Shown here: positions 62,254 to 64,000 of the stretch, piece by piece
Position numbering within the stretch: position 1 is the first letter of the stretch
Layout of the letters: the number at the start of each line of letters is the position of its first letter
Assembly: GCA_944390015.1 (NCBI GenBank)
Contig: CALXOL010000005.1
Location: 1-64,000 of the forward strand
Reading direction: 5' to 3'
Origin: an uncultured Spirochaetaceae bacterium
GTDB taxonomy: Bacteria; Spirochaetota; Spirochaetia; Sphaerochaetales; Sphaerochaetaceae
Length of the DNA stretch: 64,000 bases
Notes under the pieces: model-generated
What the model was told of the DNA's origin: nothing
Seen by the model: the letters and a program-made list of their open reading frames with translations, nothing else
The model's database searches: none
Translations under genes and position numbers: made by a program

Positions 62254-63660
62254 TCACATATGCAAAAGAGACAATAAATTTCTCAATTGAATATTCAACA
62301 TTCCGTTGAATTGACAGAATTGATTTAAAGTGTTGTAAGTAAGATATATGTAATCATTTGGAATCTCCGTTAAATCTGACTCAAATATTTCCATCAAAAT
62401 ATTTCTATTCTCCTCATGGTAAAATCTGCCTCCTTCTTCTGATAAAACAACATTATTACATATTCCAATTTGCAATGCTAATCTTTTTCTAAAAAAACAA
62501 TCTACGTCGTTATCATCTTTTTCTGTATGCGTTGGTTCCCATTGTATCGAAGGACCAAGCTCTGCGATATCAAATGATCCTATCTCAGGCTTTATCCGCA
62601 CAAGAAACTTGATTGTATCTTTATATCGTTTATATATTAGAGCAAAAAGCGCTTTCTCTGTTGCTTTGAAAAGGGGTTGCATCCATTTCCTAACTTCTCT
62701 ACCTTCTATTTCGATATTAAAAAAGCCAACAGAAAAATCAGCTTTATATTTACTTTGAATTGCAGTTTCACTTACAATCCAATTTTTCAATTCATATAAA
62801 GGAACTATTGATTTCTTCGATGTGTTGAACATCTTATAATTATTTAATTTATGCAAAGCTGTGACAACGGAGTTTCTTTCTTCTGGAAGAAAAATGGAAT
62901 TGTACAATTGCTTGTCGATAAACCAAGATGCAATTAAATCTCTGTGATTAAACAATGGAAAAACTGCAAATGGAATACCTGATAGAACAGTCCGGGTATC
63001 CATGTTGACAAGGTTATCAATCTCCATAAGCTTTTTTATTTGTCCAAGTGTCATCCATTTGTAATTATCGGGGATTGCAATGTCATAATCAATTAAGATA
63101 ATTATATTTCTATTTCTTTTTTGATAAAATCGACTTCCTTGCTCTGATTGTATCTGATCATATATTATTTCATTCTGTTTAGCGTGTAAAAAGCAATCAA
63201 GAAATAATGGTGCGTTTCCACCGTGTTTTCGTGTAAAATTACTTTTTGTAGCTTGTAGAGTAGGAGATATTTGAACACAGTTAACATTGCCAGGTTCAAT
63301 TTTGGCTTGCATCAACAAATTGACTATTCCATTAATCTTCTTGCAAATGATTCCAAGATATCCTATTTCTGATTGGATAATAATCGGTTGTTCTGTAGTT
63401 TTGTTGTTAATATCTTCTTCTCTAATACCAACTATCTCAAAAAAACTACCATCACGGTTAACTATTGCACTTTTGTCATAAGTATAATGCCAAAAAGAAG
63501 AATTCGTTAAGCAAGTTTCTGATATTTCTACAAATGTCTTTGCATTTAACTGAGAAATCCAAGAGCGAATCTCGTTCATAGAACTTACATTGCCATTAGA
63601 ACAAGACCAAGATTTTATAAACTCAAATGGGATATTAATATTGCTGTTCATATGTTTCAT
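62254..63660 (-). CDS. NDP-hexose 2,3-dehydratase
   Basis: This 468-aa protein has the duplicated structure of TDP-hexose 2,3-dehydratases (EvaA/TylX3/OleV): two halves each with a GRFYxxxNRN-type box (GSRFYQKRNRNIIILIDY and GGRFYHEENRNILMEIFE) and repeated VQISPTLQATKSN versus AELGPSIQWEPT segments. The enzyme removes the 2-OH from dTDP-4-keto-6-deoxyglucose, the committed step to 2,6-dideoxyhexoses. It overlaps the GT4 gene by 26 bp; ATG 63651 is an alternative start. This family is well known from antibiotic clusters and is uncommon in surface-polysaccharide loci. Confidence 0.85.
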   Translation of the reverse strand: MKHMNSNINIPFEFIKSWSCSNGNVSSMNEIRSWISQLNAKTFVEISETCLTNSSFWHYTYDKSAIVNRDGSFFEIVGIREEDINNKTTEQPIIIQSEIGYLGIICKKINGIVNLLMQAKIEPGNVNCVQISPTLQATKSNFTRKHGGNAPLFLDCFLHAKQNEIIYDQIQSEQGSRFYQKRNRNIIILIDYDIAIPDNYKWMTLGQIKKLMEIDNLVNMDTRTVLSGIPFAVFPLFNHRDLIASWFIDKQLYNSIFLPEERNSVVTALHKLNNYKMFNTSKKSIVPLYELKNWIVSETAIQSKYKADFSVGFFNIEIEGREVRKWMQPLFKATEKALFALIYKRYKDTIKFLVRIKPEIGSFDIAELGPSIQWEPTHTEKDDNDVDCFFRKRLALQIGICNNVVLSEEGGRFYHEENRNILMEIFESDLTEIPNDYIYLTYNTLNQFCQFNGMLNIQLRNLLSLLHM

Positions 63661-64000
63661 TTAATTTCTTACAATAACTCTCTGCATCAAATTGCACAGA
63701 TCTTTCTTTTCCTTTTTCTTTATAATAGGCAAGCCTTTCTTTATTCATTATCAAAGACTTCATTTCAGTACAAAGATCGTTGACCATTTTACCTCCTCGA
63801 TTCACAATTATTGCTGAATCATTTCGAGCCATTTCAGGAAATCCACCTGCATCTGATAGGATTACAGCAAGTCCTGAAGCCATGTATTCAATTGCAGAAA
63901 GCGCAAAAGGTTCTTCATACAAAGATGGCAATACTCCAACATCTGCCATTGAATAATAATTGGGGAGAATACCATAATCGATGTATCCAGTAAAATGAAT
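63635..64000 (-). CDS. GT4-family glycosyltransferase, C-terminal part (5' end outside window)
   Basis: The visible 121 codons are the C-terminal half of a glycogen-synthase-type GT-B glycosyltransferase: FTGYIDYGILPNYYSMADVG, then LPSLYEEPFALSAIEYMASG with the EPF...E motif of GT4 that binds the donor phosphate, and AVILSDAGGFPEM. It transfers a sugar to the growing repeat unit. It is read from beyond the right edge, so the operon continues upstream. Confidence 0.88.
   Translation of the reverse strand: MHFTGYIDYGILPNYYSMADVGVLPSLYEEPFALSAIEYMASGLAVILSDAGGFPEMARNDSAIIVNRGGKMVNDLCTEMKSLIMNKERLAYYKEKGKERSVQFDAESYCKKLNETYEQQY

Noticed and set aside
1-64000. tRNA and rRNA genes
   Set aside because: No T-loop GGTTCGAATCC-type motifs with flanking acceptor stems or rRNA signatures were noticed on either strand; a tRNAscan run would settle it.

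Overview
This 64 kb window looks like a chromosome segment of a Gram-negative, host-associated or anaerobic spirochaete-like bacterium. The evidence is a short alanyl-tRNA synthetase without its C-terminal domain, a small outer-membrane beta-barrel protein, TRAP and ECF transporters, radical-SAM and ferredoxin enzymes, and moderately AT-rich DNA. The assignment is an inference from gene content; I could not run a search.

Layout. 1-13.7 kb: housekeeping genes (rpsD partial, trxA, Fnr-type regulator, GH2 glycosidase, ychF, hflX, rlmN, alaS, a DprA-like protein, panE), interrupted by a decayed IS200 element at 6 kb and an AAA/DUF4143 ATPase bracketed by two near-identical palindromes. 13.7-19.4 kb: EamA transporter, a complete ECF transporter operon whose first ATPase appears to start with CTG, DUF3842, and a second DUF4143 ATPase with three 20-bp iterons (32-bp period) upstream. 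19.6-27 kb: TAXI-type TRAP transporter, AraC regulator, MATE pump, ArsB/NhaD-type carrier, alpha/beta hydrolase. 27-36 kb: esterase, short UvrA-like ATPase, sugar isomerase-xylulokinase-M20 peptidase operon, second MATE pump. 36-40 kb: flavodoxin/ferredoxin protein, metK overlapping a radical-SAM gene, TetR regulator. 40-44 kb: a tnpB-only IS605-type element with a structured region upstream, then bioY-ecfT-ecfA for biotin uptake. 44-48 kb: unknown protein, WYL regulator and an IS1634-type element joining two truncated genes. 48-64 kb: a very AT-rich surface-polysaccharide locus on the minus strand, still open at the right edge.

The polysaccharide locus encodes glucose-1-P thymidylyltransferase, dTDP-glucose 4,6-dehydratase, an NDP-hexose 2,3-dehydratase, a Gfo/Idh/MocA oxidoreductase and an SDR reductase. 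Together these are the classic set for a dTDP-2,6-dideoxyhexose, normally known from antibiotic glycosides. A flippase, a UDP-glucose dehydrogenase-like enzyme, a pyruvyltransferase-family protein, an FrhB-like protein, a GT4 glycosyltransferase and two acyltransferases are also present. Both acyltransferase genes contain long homopolymeric G/C tracts. One tract (9) leaves the gene in frame and the other (10) puts it out of frame, which strongly suggests phase variation of surface-glycan acetylation.

A second window-wide signal is promoter geometry. At least eight genes (Fnr-type regulator, GH2, hflX, panE, DUF3842, MATE at 23.6 kb, the UvrA-like gene, the biotin ecfA) have a -10 hexamer ending exactly 7 nt before the start codon, often as an extended TGnTATnAT, and no Shine-Dalgarno sequence. 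That predicts leaderless mRNAs. Other genes have ordinary Shine-Dalgarno leaders.
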